A DNA stretch of 64,000 bases from an uncultured Actinomycetes bacterium (GTDB taxonomy: Bacteria > Actinomycetota > Acidimicrobiia > Acidimicrobiales > Microtrichaceae): the NCBI GenBank assembly GCA_903852755.1, contig CAINRS010000139.1:22259-86258 (forward strand), read 5' to 3'. Of the stretch, positions 7,111 through 17,332 are shown one piece after another (position 1 is the stretch's first letter; every line of letters starts with the position of its first letter). Under the pieces are notes generated by a model. That model was not told the DNA's origin. It saw only the letters and a list, made by a program, of their open reading frames with translations, and did not search any database. Made by a program: the position numbers and the translations under genes.

Positions 7111-8089
7111 CGTCGATCCCGTCGACCCGCAGTTCCAGTTCCTCGTCGAGGTGATGGCGGGGATGACGATCGACGACGACTCGCTCGCCGACCAGCGGGC
7201 GGCGTTCGAGGCGCTCTCGGTCTCGCTGCCGCCGCCTGAGATCCCCGGGCTCCTCGTCGAGGACCGGCGGGTCCCGGGTGCCGTCGGTGCTCCCGAGGTC
7301 GGCGTCCGCCTGTACCGGATGGAGGATCCGGATCGGTCTGCGGGGGTCGGGTCGCCGACACCCGGTCTGCTCCTGATCCACGGCGGGGGGATGGTCCTCG
7401 GCGGACCGAACGCGTGCGACCTGCTCGCACGGCACCTCGTGTCCCACCTGCGGTGGCCGGTGGTGTCGGTCGACTACCGGCTCGCTCCCGAGGTGCCCTA
7501 CCCGGGCCCGCTCGACGACTGCGCCGCAGCGCTCGAGTGGTTCGTCGGGGCGGCGGAGGACCTCGGTGTGGACCCGCAGCGGATCGGCGTGGTGGGCGAG
7601 AGCGCCGGCGGCGGTCTGGCTGCGGGGCTGGCACTCCGCTGCCGCGACAGCGGTGGGCCGCGCGTCGCCTGCTCGGTGCTGATCTACCCGATGCTCGACG
7701 ACCGGACCGTGCTGCGACCCGATCCCCGGCCCCACGTCGGCGGCGACGTGTGGACGCCCGAGTTGAACCGCTACGCGTGGGGCGCCTACCTGAGAGCCGA
7801 CCCGGGTTCGGACGGCGTGTCCGAGCAGGCTGCGCCCGCCCGGGCGGTCGAGCTGTCCGGACTGCCGCCGACGGTGGTCACGGTGGGTGCGCTCGACCTC
7901 TTCCTCGACGAGGACGTCGAGTACGCACGCAGGCTCGCACTGGCGGGGGTGCCCGTCGAGCTCCACGTGTTCCCCCGGACGCCGCACGGTTTCGCCGGGC
8001 TCGTCGACGTGGCTCCCCTCGCCGGTGAGCACGCACTGGTGTTGATCGAGGCCCTCCGGAGGGAACTCGGGGGCACGTCGGTAGCGTGA
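7103..8089 (+). CDS. Alpha/beta-hydrolase of the hormone-sensitive-lipase family (esterase)
   Basis: A 328-residue cytoplasmic hydrolase, probably acting on short-chain acyl esters. It has the oxyanion motif HGGG (in LLIHGGGMVLGG), the nucleophile elbow GESAGGG, the acid Asp in VGALDLFLDED and the catalytic His in PRTPHGF, in HSL order. The neighbouring DYRLAPE is also typical of the family. GTG 7103 overlaps the regulator stop (TGA 7108-7110) by 8 nt, implying translational coupling to the B12-binding regulator. The stop overlaps the FIST gene start as GTGA. The substrate cannot be read from sequence. A link to corrinoids or regulator function is only positional. Confidence 0.9.
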   Translation: MADVDPVDPQFQFLVEVMAGMTIDDDSLADQRAAFEALSVSLPPPEIPGLLVEDRRVPGAVGAPEVGVRLYRMEDPDRSAGVGSPTPGLLLIHGGGMVLGGPNACDLLARHLVSHLRWPVVSVDYRLAPEVPYPGPLDDCAAALEWFVGAAEDLGVDPQRIGVVGESAGGGLAAGLALRCRDSGGPRVACSVLIYPMLDDRTVLRPDPRPHVGGDVWTPELNRYAWGAYLRADPGSDGVSEQAAPARAVELSGLPPTVVTVGALDLFLDEDVEYARRLALAGVPVELHVFPRTPHGFAGLVDVAPLAGEHALVLIEALRRELGGTSVA

Positions 8090-9300
8090 ACGTGGCCGAC
8101 GGTGGAACGACGGAGGTGGTGGACGTGGCTGACGGTGCGGACGGTGGACGGTGGGTCGGTGCCGGAGGGTCGACGACCCCGGACGTCACCGCTGCGGTCG
8201 ACGAGGCCCTGGCCTCCGCCCTGCAGGGGCGGGCGCCGTCGCTGGTGGTCGCCTTCGTCTCGCCCGTCTACCCGCTCGACCGCGTGGCCGAGGTGCTCGC
8301 CGACCGGCTCGGCGAGGTCCCGGTGCTCGGCTGTTCGACCGCCGGTGAGGTCGCCACGTCCGGGGTGAGCGACTCGGGAATGGTCCTGTGGGCCATCGGC
8401 GGTGCCGGCTTCGACGTCGCCGTGGGCTTCGGCGAGGGCGACGAGGAGGGGCTCCGTGCCGCAGCCGCCGAGGCCGCCGGCTGCGCCCTCACCGTCGAGC
8501 AGCAGGCCAGTCAGGTGCTGGTACTGCTCGCCGACGGGCTCTGCGGGAACCAGGTCGAGGTGGTCCGCGGTGCCTACTCGGTGGTCGGCGCCGCCGTTCC
8601 GCTCGTGGGTGGTAGCGCAGGTGACGACCTGGCGATGGAGCGGACGCAGGTCCTGTCGGGCACGGTCGCGACCTCCGAGGCGGTGGTGGCCGCGGCGATC
8701 AGCTCGCCGGCTCCGATCGGGATCGGTGTGGCCCACGGCTGGCGGGAGGTGGGCGACCCGATGCTCGTGACGGCGAGCGACGAGGTGATCGTCGAGACCC
8801 TCGACGACCGGCCGGCGCTCGACGTGTACCTCGACGCATTCGGCGCGCCGGACGAGGTGCGCGCCGACGAGACGCAGTTCGTCGAGTTCGCGGTCACCCG
8901 ACCGCTCGGACTCGTCCGCAGGGGGCGGACCGAGGTCCGCTACGTGGCCGGAGCCGACTACGGGCGCCGGACGCTGCGCTGCATCGCCGAGGTGCCCCAG
9001 GGGGCGGCGGTCCACCTGCTCGAGGGAGACGAGGCGACGGTGCTCGACGCCACCGACGCGGCGTGCGCGGCTGCGGTCGACGGGCTCGAGGGCCGGCCGC
9101 CCATCGGCGTGCTCGCGTTCGACTGCGTCGCCCGACGGTCCGTGCTCGCCGAGGGCGGCGTGCAGGTCGAACTCGACCGCATCTCGGCGGCGACCGGCGG
9201 GGTGCCGGTGGCCGGTTTCTACACCTACGGCGAGATCGCCCGGACGAGCGGCTCCGGGGGGTTCCACAACCAGACGCTGGTGGTCGTCGCCTTCGCATGA
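8086..9300 (+). CDS. FIST-domain sensory protein (FIST_N plus FIST_C)
   Basis: A 404-residue soluble protein. The N-terminal half has the FIST_N features PVLGCSTAGEVATSG, a long acidic loop and VGGSAGDDL. The C-terminal half has GVAHGW, the FIST_C core and the closing motif GFYTYGEIA...GFHNQT. FIST proteins are signal-input modules; some (NosP) bind haem and sense nitric oxide and are encoded beside c-di-GMP enzymes or histidine kinases, as this one is. Candidate haem-ligand His residues exist (for example in VAHGW and GFHNQT), but those are conserved in FIST generally and do not prove haem binding. GTG 8086 overlaps the esterase stop. The stop overlaps ATG 9297 of the GGDEF/EAL gene, so sensor and effector should be made together. 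Confidence 0.9.
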   Translation: MNVADGGTTEVVDVADGADGGRWVGAGGSTTPDVTAAVDEALASALQGRAPSLVVAFVSPVYPLDRVAEVLADRLGEVPVLGCSTAGEVATSGVSDSGMVLWAIGGAGFDVAVGFGEGDEEGLRAAAAEAAGCALTVEQQASQVLVLLADGLCGNQVEVVRGAYSVVGAAVPLVGGSAGDDLAMERTQVLSGTVATSEAVVAAAISSPAPIGIGVAHGWREVGDPMLVTASDEVIVETLDDRPALDVYLDAFGAPDEVRADETQFVEFAVTRPLGLVRRGRTEVRYVAGADYGRRTLRCIAEVPQGAAVHLLEGDEATVLDATDAACAAAVDGLEGRPPIGVLAFDCVARRSVLAEGGVQVELDRISAATGGVPVAGFYTYGEIARTSGSGGFHNQTLVVVAFA

Positions 9301-11114
9301 GTGGACCCGATCCCGAGCGGCACCCGGCCTGGGCGCTCCACGTCCTGACCGAGGTGCTCTCGTCGCTCTCGGCCGCCGACGGACGATCGGTGGAGCGGGC
9401 CGCCGAGCGGGTCGCCGAGTCGCTCGACGCCGAGGTGGTGCTCGCGCTGCGGGACGGTCAGGTCGTGGCCTCCGCAGGCCTCACCGCCGACGACCGTGCG
9501 GCGCTCGTGGACTCGGCCGTCGAACAGCCGAGTTCGCTGGAGTTCCCGATCGGACCGACGGGTTCCGGCCGGATCGACCTGTGCTGGTCACCGCTCGAGG
9601 GCGACGACGTGCTCGTCGTCGGGCGGTTCGGTGGCTCCTTCGACCTCGAGGAGCGGTCGCTGCTGCGCTCGATCGGACGGGCGCTGGCGCTCAACCTCCG
9701 GGTGCTCGACGCGCTCGACGCCGAGCGCTCTGCCCGGCGGGAACTCGACGACGCGCTCGACGTCGTCACCCACCGGGCGACCCACGACCCGCTGACCGGT
9801 CTGCCGGGCCGCGAGCTCCTCCTCGAGCGGCTCGACCGGAGACTGCTCGAGGCGGAGCCGGCGCGGCGGCACCAGGTGTTCGTGCTGTTCATCGACGTGG
9901 ACCGCTTCAAGCAGGTCAACGACGTGCACGGTCACGCCGTCGGCGACCTGTACCTGCGGGCGATCGCCGTCCGCCTGAACGACTTCGCTGCGCCGGACGA
10001 GATCTGCGCCCGACTGGCGGGGGACGAGTTCGTGCTGATGACCGTGCGACCGTCGCTCGAGGCGGCCCGGCAGGTCGCCGACTCGTTGCTCGCCGAGCTG
10101 GTCGCTCCCGTCGACCTGGACGGCCACGTCCTCGTGCCGTCGGTGTCGGTCGGGCTCGCCCAGGGAACCCCGGGGTACCGGGCCGAGGCGCTGATCGACG
10201 ACGCCGACCTGGCGATGTACCGGGCCAAGCAGGAGGGTCGGGGCCGGGTCGTCGTGTTCGACCCGGCGCTGCGCCTCGAGACCGAGCGTCGGGCCCAGGT
10301 CGAGGCCGACCTCCGTCACGCCGTCCGTTCGGTCGGAGGCTTGGTCCCGTACTACCAACCGGTGGTCAACATGGTCACCGGGGGTGTGGTCGGTTTCGAG
10401 GCGCTCGTGCGCTGGGTCCACCCGGAGCGGGGACTCGTCCCGCCGGACGAGTTCGTGCCGGTCGCCGAGGAGACGGGCCTCATCGTCGAGATCGACTCCC
10501 GCATGCTCCGGGCGGCGTGCGCACAGGTCGCCGAGTGGCGGCGACGCCCGGGATGGGAGCACCTCACGGTGTCGGTCAACTCCTCCGCACGTTCCTTCGC
10601 CGACCCCGGTCTCCCCGCCAGGGTGGCCGAGGCGCTCGAGCTGTCCGGACTGCCGCCGTCGGCGCTGCTGCTCGAACTGACCGAGACCGTGCTCATGGAC
10701 GAGTCCCGGTCGGGCGAGCAGATGCGAGAGCTCGTCGACCTGGGGATCCGACTGGCGGTGGACGACTTCGGCACCGGGTTCTCGTCGCTGCGGTACCTGC
10801 GGGAGTTCCCCGTCGCCGTGCTGAAGGTCGACCGGTCGTTCGTGGACGCCCTCGAGGGGACGGGTGACGTGATCGTGCGGACGGTGGTCGGTCTGGCCGA
10901 GTCGCTCGGCCTCGCCGTCACCGCCGAGGGAGTGGAGACCGAGCAGCAGCGGGAGCGACTGGTCGAGCTCGGCTGCGGGTACGCACAGGGGTACCTGTTC
11001 GGCCGACCCGCCGACGCCGACGCTGCGACGTCCGCGCTCCTCGGCTCGGTCGAGGTCTCCTCGCCGGGGGCCGACCGCGACGGATCGGTCGGCGCTCCCT
11101 CCAGCAGTCGGTAG
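9297..11114 (+). CDS. GGDEF-EAL cyclic-di-GMP signalling protein
   Basis: A 605-residue cytoplasmic protein. Residues 10-150 look like a degenerate GAF-like sensor with no transmembrane segment. The GGDEF domain (about 160-320) has HDPLTGLPGR, FIDVDRFKQVND and the active-site variant AGDEF (241-245); there is no RxxD I-site five residues before it. The EAL domain (about 330-590) has EAL (368-370), ELTETV and DDFGTGFSSL, so metal-binding residues for phosphodiesterase activity appear present. Whether the net activity makes or destroys c-di-GMP cannot be told. ATG 9297 overlaps the FIST stop as ATGA, so FIST is the likely partner input. One of three c-di-GMP enzymes in this window. Confidence 0.92.
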   Translation: MSGPDPERHPAWALHVLTEVLSSLSAADGRSVERAAERVAESLDAEVVLALRDGQVVASAGLTADDRAALVDSAVEQPSSLEFPIGPTGSGRIDLCWSPLEGDDVLVVGRFGGSFDLEERSLLRSIGRALALNLRVLDALDAERSARRELDDALDVVTHRATHDPLTGLPGRELLLERLDRRLLEAEPARRHQVFVLFIDVDRFKQVNDVHGHAVGDLYLRAIAVRLNDFAAPDEICARLAGDEFVLMTVRPSLEAARQVADSLLAELVAPVDLDGHVLVPSVSVGLAQGTPGYRAEALIDDADLAMYRAKQEGRGRVVVFDPALRLETERRAQVEADLRHAVRSVGGLVPYYQPVVNMVTGGVVGFEALVRWVHPERGLVPPDEFVPVAEETGLIVEIDSRMLRAACAQVAEWRRRPGWEHLTVSVNSSARSFADPGLPARVAEALELSGLPPSALLLELTETVLMDESRSGEQMRELVDLGIRLAVDDFGTGFSSLRYLREFPVAVLKVDRSFVDALEGTGDVIVRTVVGLAESLGLAVTAEGVETEQQRERLVELGCGYAQGYLFGRPADADAATSALLGSVEVSSPGADRDGSVGAPSSSR

Positions 11115-11117
11115 AGT
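11112..11117 (+). promoter_or_regulatory. -10 element (TAGAGT) for the HAD phosphatase gene
   Basis: TAGAGT coincides with the TAG stop codon of the GGDEF-EAL gene. Transcription would begin near 11124, giving a leader of about 27 nt that carries a purine-rich GAGGGG just upstream of GTG 11151. It would separate the HAD and sugar-phosphate genes from the signalling operon. Confidence 0.4.
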
Positions 11118-11150
11118 CGGCCGCTGCGTCGGATCGACGAGGGGTGGGCG

Positions 11151-11972
11151 GTGGCAGGAGTGCAGGTGCGGATGGTCGTGAGCGACGTCGACGGCACGCT
11201 GCTCGACGCCGACCGTCGGCTCCGGCCAGCGACACTCGGGGTCGCTGCGGCACTGCACGACGCGGGCATCCTCCTGGCACTCGTGAGCAGTCGTCCGCCC
11301 AGGGGCATGGCCATGTTCGTCGACCCGCTCGGCCTGACCGCCCCGCTCACCGGGTTCAACGGGGCGGCGACGGTCACCCCGACCATGCGGCCGCTCTGCG
11401 AGACCCCGATCCCCGCACCGGTCGCCGCGACGGTGCTCGACGCCCTGGTCGACACGCCGGTCTCCCTGTGGGCGTTCGAGGGTTCCCGCTGGTTCGTGTC
11501 GGACCCCGACGGTCCGCGGGTGCTGCACCACGCCGCCGACGTGGGCTACGAACCCGAGGTGGTCGACGACGTCACGGCTGCAGTCGCCGACCGCTCGGTG
11601 ACGAAGCTCGTCGCAGTGAGCGACGACCACGACGCGGTGGCGACGGCCGAGCGCCGGGTGCGCTCGGCGTGCGGTGGCTCGGTGTCGGCCACCCGCAGTC
11701 AGGCGTGCTACCTCGACGTGACGGATGCGGCGGCCGACAAGGGCGCCGCCGTGCGGTGGCTGTGCGGTGAGCTCGACGTGCCGGCCGAGGCAGTCCTCGC
11801 GATCGGTGACGGGGCCAACGACGAGGCCATGTTCCGGGTGGCGGGCACGGGTGTCGCCATGGGGAACGCCCATTCCGACGTCCGGGCGGTGGCCGACGTG
11901 GTCACCGGTGCCAACTCCGACGACGGTTGGGCCGATGCCGTCGATCGCCTCGTGCTCACCGGCCTGACCTGA
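11151..11972 (+). CDS. Cof/SPP-type HAD-superfamily phosphatase
   Basis: A 273-residue HAD hydrolase, subfamily IIB, which typically dephosphorylates sugar phosphates or related metabolites. Motif I is DVDGTLLD, motif II a Ser in LALVSSRPP, motif III the Lys in AADKGAAV and motif IV GDGANDEAMF. A C2-type cap lies between motifs II and III. GTG 11151 follows a GAGGGG ribosome-binding sequence. The stop at 11970-11972 runs into the 15-bp tandem repeats, and the sugar-phosphate operon begins 86 bp further on. A sugar-phosphate substrate would fit the context but is not shown. Confidence 0.9.
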   Translation: MAGVQVRMVVSDVDGTLLDADRRLRPATLGVAAALHDAGILLALVSSRPPRGMAMFVDPLGLTAPLTGFNGAATVTPTMRPLCETPIPAPVAATVLDALVDTPVSLWAFEGSRWFVSDPDGPRVLHHAADVGYEPEVVDDVTAAVADRSVTKLVAVSDDHDAVATAERRVRSACGGSVSATRSQACYLDVTDAAADKGAAVRWLCGELDVPAEAVLAIGDGANDEAMFRVAGTGVAMGNAHSDVRAVADVVTGANSDDGWADAVDRLVLTGLT

Positions 11973-12045
11973 TCCGACCAGCACCGATCCGACCAGCACC
12001 GATCCGACCAGCACCGATCCGACCAGCACCGATCCGACCAGCACT
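11971..12045. repeat. Five tandem 15-bp repeats in the leader of the sugar-phosphate operon
   Basis: Units of GATCCGACCAGCACC at 11971-11985, 11986-12000, 12001-12015, 12016-12030 and 12031-12045 are identical except for the last base of the last copy (T). The array starts inside the TGA stop of the HAD gene and ends just before the AGGAGG ribosome-binding site of tal. A unit has no internal inverted repeat. Near-perfect identity suggests recent expansion or strong constraint. Confidence 0.95.
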
Positions 12046-12058
12046 CAGGAGGAACACC

Positions 12059-13132
12059 GTGACCCGACCCACCCAGCAGCTGCACGACATGGGCCAGAGC
12101 CTCTGGATCGACAACATCACGCGGACGCTGCTCGACGACGGCACCATCGAGCGGTACATCCGGGAGTACTCGGTCACCGGGCTGACCTCGAACCCGTCGA
12201 TCTTCGACAAGGCGATCGGCTCCGGGGCCTACGACGACGTGATCGCCGCAGCCCCGGCCGACGCCTCCGACGAGGACGTGTTCTTCACGCTCGCCATCGA
12301 GGACCTGCAGCGCGCCGCCGATCTGTTCGCGCCGATCCACGCCCGGACCGACGGCGTCGACGGCTGGGTGTCGCTCGAGGTGTCCCCTGAGCTCGCCTAC
12401 GACACCGCTGCGACCGTCGCCGCCGCAGTCGACCTGCACCGTCGGGCCGGGCGGGACAACCTGTTCATCAAGATTCCCGGGACTCCCGAGGGCCTGCCGG
12501 CGATCACCGAGGCGATCGCGTCGGGCGTGCCCGTCAACGTGACGCTCCTGTTCGACGCCGCGCAGTACCGCGCCGCTGCGGACGCCTACCTCGACGGGAT
12601 CGAGCGCCGGATCGACGCCGGTCTGGACCCGGCGGTGGAGTCGGTCGCCTCGGTGTTCATGTCCCGGTGGGACACGGCCGTGGCGAACCAGGTCGGTGAT
12701 GACCTCCGCAACACCCTGGGGCTGACCATCGGCCTGGACGTCTACCGGGCCTACCGTGAGCTGCAGGACTCGGAGCGGTGGCAGCGCCTCTCGGGCCAGG
12801 GGGCCAGGCTCCAGCGCCTGCTGTGGGCGAGCACGAGCTCCAAGGATCCGGCTGCACCCGACACTCTGTACGTGAGCGGCCTGGCGGCGCCGCTGACGGT
12901 CAACACCATGCCCGACGTCACGCTGCTGGCGTTCGGCGACCACGGCGAGCTGGGGGATCCGCTCCCCGCCGACGGGGGCGACGCCGGTGGACGTCTGGCG
13001 GCCTTCGCCGCCGCCGGCGTCGACGTGGTGGCCCTCGCCGCCAAGCTCCAGAGCGACGGCGCCGAGGCGTTCGTGGCGTCGTGGCGGGAGCTCATCGGCC
13101 GCATCCGGACGCAGCGCCGGAGCGTGGGCTGA
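12059..13132 (+). CDS. tal: Transaldolase
   Basis: Transfers a dihydroxyacetone unit between sedoheptulose 7-phosphate and glyceraldehyde 3-phosphate in the non-oxidative pentose phosphate pathway. 357 residues, the usual size of the longer actinobacterial transaldolases. The motif VTGLTSNPSIFDKAI (39-53) and the Schiff-base Lys138 in NLFIKIPGT (134-142) are present. The start is GTG 12059, preceded by a strong AGGAGG (12047-12052) six nt upstream. First gene of tal-pgi-gnd-pgl-rpiA. Its leader contains the five 15-bp repeats and I see no clear promoter between the HAD gene and tal, so read-through from the HAD promoter is possible. Confidence 0.95.
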   Translation: MTRPTQQLHDMGQSLWIDNITRTLLDDGTIERYIREYSVTGLTSNPSIFDKAIGSGAYDDVIAAAPADASDEDVFFTLAIEDLQRAADLFAPIHARTDGVDGWVSLEVSPELAYDTAATVAAAVDLHRRAGRDNLFIKIPGTPEGLPAITEAIASGVPVNVTLLFDAAQYRAAADAYLDGIERRIDAGLDPAVESVASVFMSRWDTAVANQVGDDLRNTLGLTIGLDVYRAYRELQDSERWQRLSGQGARLQRLLWASTSSKDPAAPDTLYVSGLAAPLTVNTMPDVTLLAFGDHGELGDPLPADGGDAGGRLAAFAAAGVDVVALAAKLQSDGAEAFVASWRELIGRIRTQRRSVG

Positions 13133-13174
13133 GCTGCCCCGGTGGAGGCCCCGATCGAGCGTGAGGAGACCGAC

Positions 13175-14812
13175 GTGAGCGACACACCGGGCACCATCCC
13201 ACCGGCGAGCCTGCCCGAGTGGCGGGCGCTCGACGATCATCGCGTCGCACTCGACGCTTTCGACCTCCGCACCGCGTTCGCCGAGGACCCGTCGAGGGTC
13301 GAGCGCATGTCGCTCGACGTCGTCGGCCTGCACGCGGATCTGTCCAAGCACCTCGCCACACCGGAGACGCTCGGGTTGCTCGTGGAGCTCGCCGAGGCCT
13401 GCGGTCTCCGCGAGCGGATCGCCGCGATGTTCTCGGGTGAGCACATCAACGTCACTGAGGACCGGGCGGTGCTGCACGTGGCGCTGCGCATGCCCCGGTC
13501 GACGTCGCTGACCGTCGACGGGGTCGACGTCGTCGCCGAGGTCCACCGGGTGCTCGACCGCATGGGTGCCTTCGCCGACTCGGTGCGCTCAGCCTCGTGG
13601 GTCGGACACACCGGCCGACCGATCCGCAACGTCGTCAACATCGGAATCGGTGGTTCCGACCTCGGGCCCGTGATGGCGTACCGGGCGCTCCGGCACGTCA
13701 GTGACCGCGACCTGACGTTCCGGTTCGTGTCCAACGTCGACGGCACCGACTTCGTCGAGGCGACCCGGGACCTCGACCCGGCCGAGACCCTGTTCATCAT
13801 CTGCTCCAAGACGTTCACGACGCTCGAGACCATGACCAACGCCCGCTCGGCACGCGAGTGGGTGGTCTCGGCGCTCGGTTCCGAGGACGCCGTCGGGAGG
13901 CACTTCGTCGCCGTGTCGACGAACGCCGCGGGCGTGGCCGAGTTCGGGATCGACACCGACAACATGTTCGGCTTCTGGGACTGGGTGGGCGGCAGGTACT
14001 CGATGGACTCGGCGATCGGCCTGTCGACCATGGTCGCGATCGGACCGGAGGCCTTCGCCGACCTGCTCGCCGGGTTCCACGCCGTCGACGAGCACTTCCG
14101 GACGGCGCCGATCCGCGAGAACCTGCCGGCCCTGATCGGGCTGCTGGCCGTGTGGTACCGGAACTTCTGGGGCTGCCAGACCATCGCCGTCCTGCCCTAC
14201 GACCAGTACCTCGAGCGGTTCCCCGCCTACCTCCAGCAGCTCACGATGGAGTCCAACGGCAAGCACGTCACGTTGGAGGGGGCACACGTCGAGGTCGACA
14301 CCGGTGCCATCTACTGGGGAGAGCCGGGCACCAACGGCCAGCACAGCTTCTACCAACTCATCCACCAGGGGACGACGATCGTCCCGGTCGACTTCATCTG
14401 CTTCGCCCGGACGCCCAACCCGCTCGGAGACCACCACGACCTGCTCTCGGCGAACGTGTTCGCCCAGTCGGCCGCCCTGGCGTTCGGGCGGAGCGCCGAG
14501 GAGGTGGCCGCCGACGGGACACCGGCGGCGAGGGTGCCCGCCAAGGTCATGGAGGGCAACCGTCCGAGCACGACGATCCTCACCGACGAGGTGTCGCCGT
14601 TCCGGCTGGGGACCCTCGTGGCGCTCTACGAGCACTCGGTGTTCACCCAGGGGGCGATCTGGGGAATCGACTCGTTCGACCAGTGGGGGGTGGAGCTCGG
14701 CAAGCAGCTCGCCGCCCGGATCGCCCCGCAGCTGCTCGCCGAGGACGAACCCGAACTCGACCACGACCCGTCGACCAACGACCTGATCCGTCGCTACCGT
14801 TCGATGTCGTGA
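13175..14812 (+). CDS. pgi: Glucose-6-phosphate isomerase
   Basis: Interconverts glucose 6-phosphate and fructose 6-phosphate. 545 residues with SIS-fold signatures: [14 protein letters not shown], the second PGI motif region containing [16 protein letters not shown], and the active-site ESNGKHV segment. I chose GTG 13175, which follows GAGGAG (13163-13168) by six nt, over the in-frame GTG at 13142 that lacks such a site. It lies 42 bp after tal and about 50 bp before gnd. With its neighbours it lets hexose phosphate enter either glycolysis or the pentose phosphate route. Confidence 0.96.
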   Translation: MSDTPGTIPPASLPEWRALDDHRVALDAFDLRTAFAEDPSRVERMSLDVVGLHADLSKHLATPETLGLLVELAEACGLRERIAAMFSGEHINVTEDRAVLHVALRMPRSTSLTVDGVDVVAEVHRVLDRMGAFADSVRSASWVGHTGRPIRNVVNIGIGGSDLGPVMAYRALRHVSDRDLTFRFVSNVDGTDFVEATRDLDPAETLFIICSKTFTTLETMTNARSAREWVVSALGSEDAVGRHFVAVSTNAAGVAEFGIDTDNMFGFWDWVGGRYSMDSAIGLSTMVAIGPEAFADLLAGFHAVDEHFRTAPIRENLPALIGLLAVWYRNFWGCQTIAVLPYDQYLERFPAYLQQLTMESNGKHVTLEGAHVEVDTGAIYWGEPGTNGQHSFYQLIHQGTTIVPVDFICFARTPNPLGDHHDLLSANVFAQSAALAFGRSAEEVAADGTPAARVPAKVMEGNRPSTTILTDEVSPFRLGTLVALYEHSVFTQGAIWGIDSFDQWGVELGKQLAARIAPQLLAEDEPELDHDPSTNDLIRRYRSMS

Positions 14813-14860
14813 TCCGGCTGACCTGCCGGCACGCCCGCACACACCCGCAGGAGGACCACC

Positions 14861-15892
<1,032 letters not shown>

Positions 15893-15898
15893 CCGGGG

Positions 15899-16570
15899 GT
15901 GCAGCACCACCTCGAGGTGTTCGACGACGGCGACGCGCTCGCCCGGGCCGCCGCCGGGTTCGTGGCCGAGCGGGCGCAGGCGGCGACGGCGGCCGGTGGG
16001 AGCTTCGTCCTGGCGGTGAGCGGTGGCCGGACCCCGTGGATCATGTTCGCCCACCTGGTCGAGCTCGACGTCCCCTGGGACCGGACCGTCGTGTACCAGG
16101 TCGACGAGCGGTGCGTGCCCGCCGACGATCCCGACCGCAACCTGGCCCACCTGCGCGCCGCCCTCGGTGACGTACCCGCCGACGTGCGGCCCATGCCCGT
16201 CGAGTCCGAGGACCTCGAGCTCGCCTGCCGTGCGTACGGCTCGATGCTCCCGGACTTCTTCGACCTGGTGCACCTCGGTCTGGGTCCCGACGGCCACACG
16301 GCGTCGCTCGTCCCCGGTGACCCGGTGCTCGACGTCGCCGACCGTCTGGTCGCCCCGACCGGTGCGCGCTACCAGGGCCGACGTCGCATGACGCTCACCT
16401 ACCCGGCCCTGGCCCGGGCCCGGCAGCTGCTGTGGCTCGTCGAGGGGGAGTCCAAGCGGGCCCCGCTCGCCGCGCTCCTCAGTGGGGACCGGAGCATGCC
16501 CGCCGGGCGGGTCCACGCCGACGCCTCGTTGATCCTGGCCGACCGGGCCGCAGCCGGTAGCGTCACGTGA
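15899..16570 (+). CDS. pgl: 6-phosphogluconolactonase
   Basis: Hydrolyses 6-phosphogluconolactone, linking glucose-6-phosphate dehydrogenase to gnd. 223 residues, slightly short for the family, with the NagB-like fold. Motifs are LAVSGGRTPWIMF (phosphate loop), DERCVPADDPDRN (the DERxVP signature) and LGLGPDGHTASLVPG (the GxDGHTAS signature). GTG 15899 begins six nt after the gnd stop; I see only a short G-rich stretch ahead of it, so coupling to gnd is likely. The stop is 41 bp before rpiA. Confidence 0.95.
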   Translation: MQHHLEVFDDGDALARAAAGFVAERAQAATAAGGSFVLAVSGGRTPWIMFAHLVELDVPWDRTVVYQVDERCVPADDPDRNLAHLRAALGDVPADVRPMPVESEDLELACRAYGSMLPDFFDLVHLGLGPDGHTASLVPGDPVLDVADRLVAPTGARYQGRRRMTLTYPALARARQLLWLVEGESKRAPLAALLSGDRSMPAGRVHADASLILADRAAAGSVT

Positions 16571-16610
16571 GCGTCCTGCGTCGCCGGGCGCGTCCAGCTG
16601 GGGAGGCCGG

Positions 16611-17273
16611 GTGAGCACGCAGGACGACGAGAAGCGCATCGCCGCACACGCAGCGGCCGAGGTCGTCGAGGACGGCATGACGGTCGGACTGGGCACCGGC
16701 TCGACGGTGGCCCACCTCCTGGACGCGCTGGCCGAGCGGTCCCTCGACATCCGTTGCGTGTCGACCTCGGTCCAGACCGAGGAGACCGCCCGGCGGCTCG
16801 GGATCCGGACCGAGTCGTTCGACGTGGTCGACCGGTTCGACGTGGCCATCGACGGTGCCGACCAGGTGTCGCCCGACTTCTGGCTGGTGAAGGGCGGGGG
16901 TGCGGCGCACACTCGGGAGAAGGTCGTGGCGTCGAGCGCCGACCGGTTCGTGGTGATCGTCGACGGATCCAAGCTGGTCGAGCGGATCACGGCCCCCATC
17001 CCCATCGAGCTCCTGCAGTACGGGTTCGCCTCGACGGTGCGCCGGCTGACGGCACACCTCGACGGTCCGGTGGTGCGGCGCGACGTCCCGGTGAGCCCCG
17101 ACGGTGGGGTGATCGTCGACTTCACGGGCGCCGTCGCCGATCCGGCCGACCTGGCCGCCGCCATCTCGGCCACCCCCGGGGTGGTCGAGCACGGGCTGTT
17201 CGGCCCTGAACTCGTGAGTGCCGTGGTCGTTGCCTCGGGCACCGAGGTCCGCTGGCTCGACGCAACGGCCTGA
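16611..17273 (+). CDS. rpiA: Ribose-5-phosphate isomerase A
   Basis: Interconverts ribose 5-phosphate and ribulose 5-phosphate. 220 residues, normal length. It carries GLGTGSTVAHLL (phosphate binding), AIDGADQVSPDFWLVKGGGAAHTREKVVA (the DGAD and KGGGA(x)xxEK signatures with catalytic Asp/Lys) and DGSKLVE. GTG 16611 follows GGGGAGG. Last gene of the sugar-phosphate operon, followed by a short hairpin that overlaps its stop codon. Confidence 0.96.
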   Translation: MSTQDDEKRIAAHAAAEVVEDGMTVGLGTGSTVAHLLDALAERSLDIRCVSTSVQTEETARRLGIRTESFDVVDRFDVAIDGADQVSPDFWLVKGGGAAHTREKVVASSADRFVVIVDGSKLVERITAPIPIELLQYGFASTVRRLTAHLDGPVVRRDVPVSPDGGVIVDFTGAVADPADLAAAISATPGVVEHGLFGPELVSAVVVASGTEVRWLDATA

Positions 17274-17289
17274 GGCGGCCCCACCGCCT
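17273..17289 (+). terminator. Weak hairpin at the end of the sugar-phosphate operon
   Basis: AGGCGG (17273-17278) pairs with CCGCCT (17284-17289) around a five-base loop, starting in the rpiA stop codon. No U-tract follows, so its role as a terminator is uncertain. Confidence 0.3.
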
Positions 17290-17318
17290 GCCGACGTCGC
17301 GGATGCGGGGACCCCGAC

Positions 17319-17324
17319 TACCGT
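17319..17324 (+). promoter_or_regulatory. -10 element (TACCGT), leaderless configuration, for the LppM-like gene
   Basis: TACCGT ends 8 nt before GTG 17333 with no ribosome-binding sequence between, matching the leaderless pattern seen across the window. Confidence 0.5.
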
Positions 17325-17332
17325 CGGCGGTC

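Noticed and set aside
9297..11114. Inactive cyclase because of AGDEF
   Set aside because: The first Gly changed to Ala occurs in active cyclases, and neighbouring residues are kept, so inactivity cannot be claimed.
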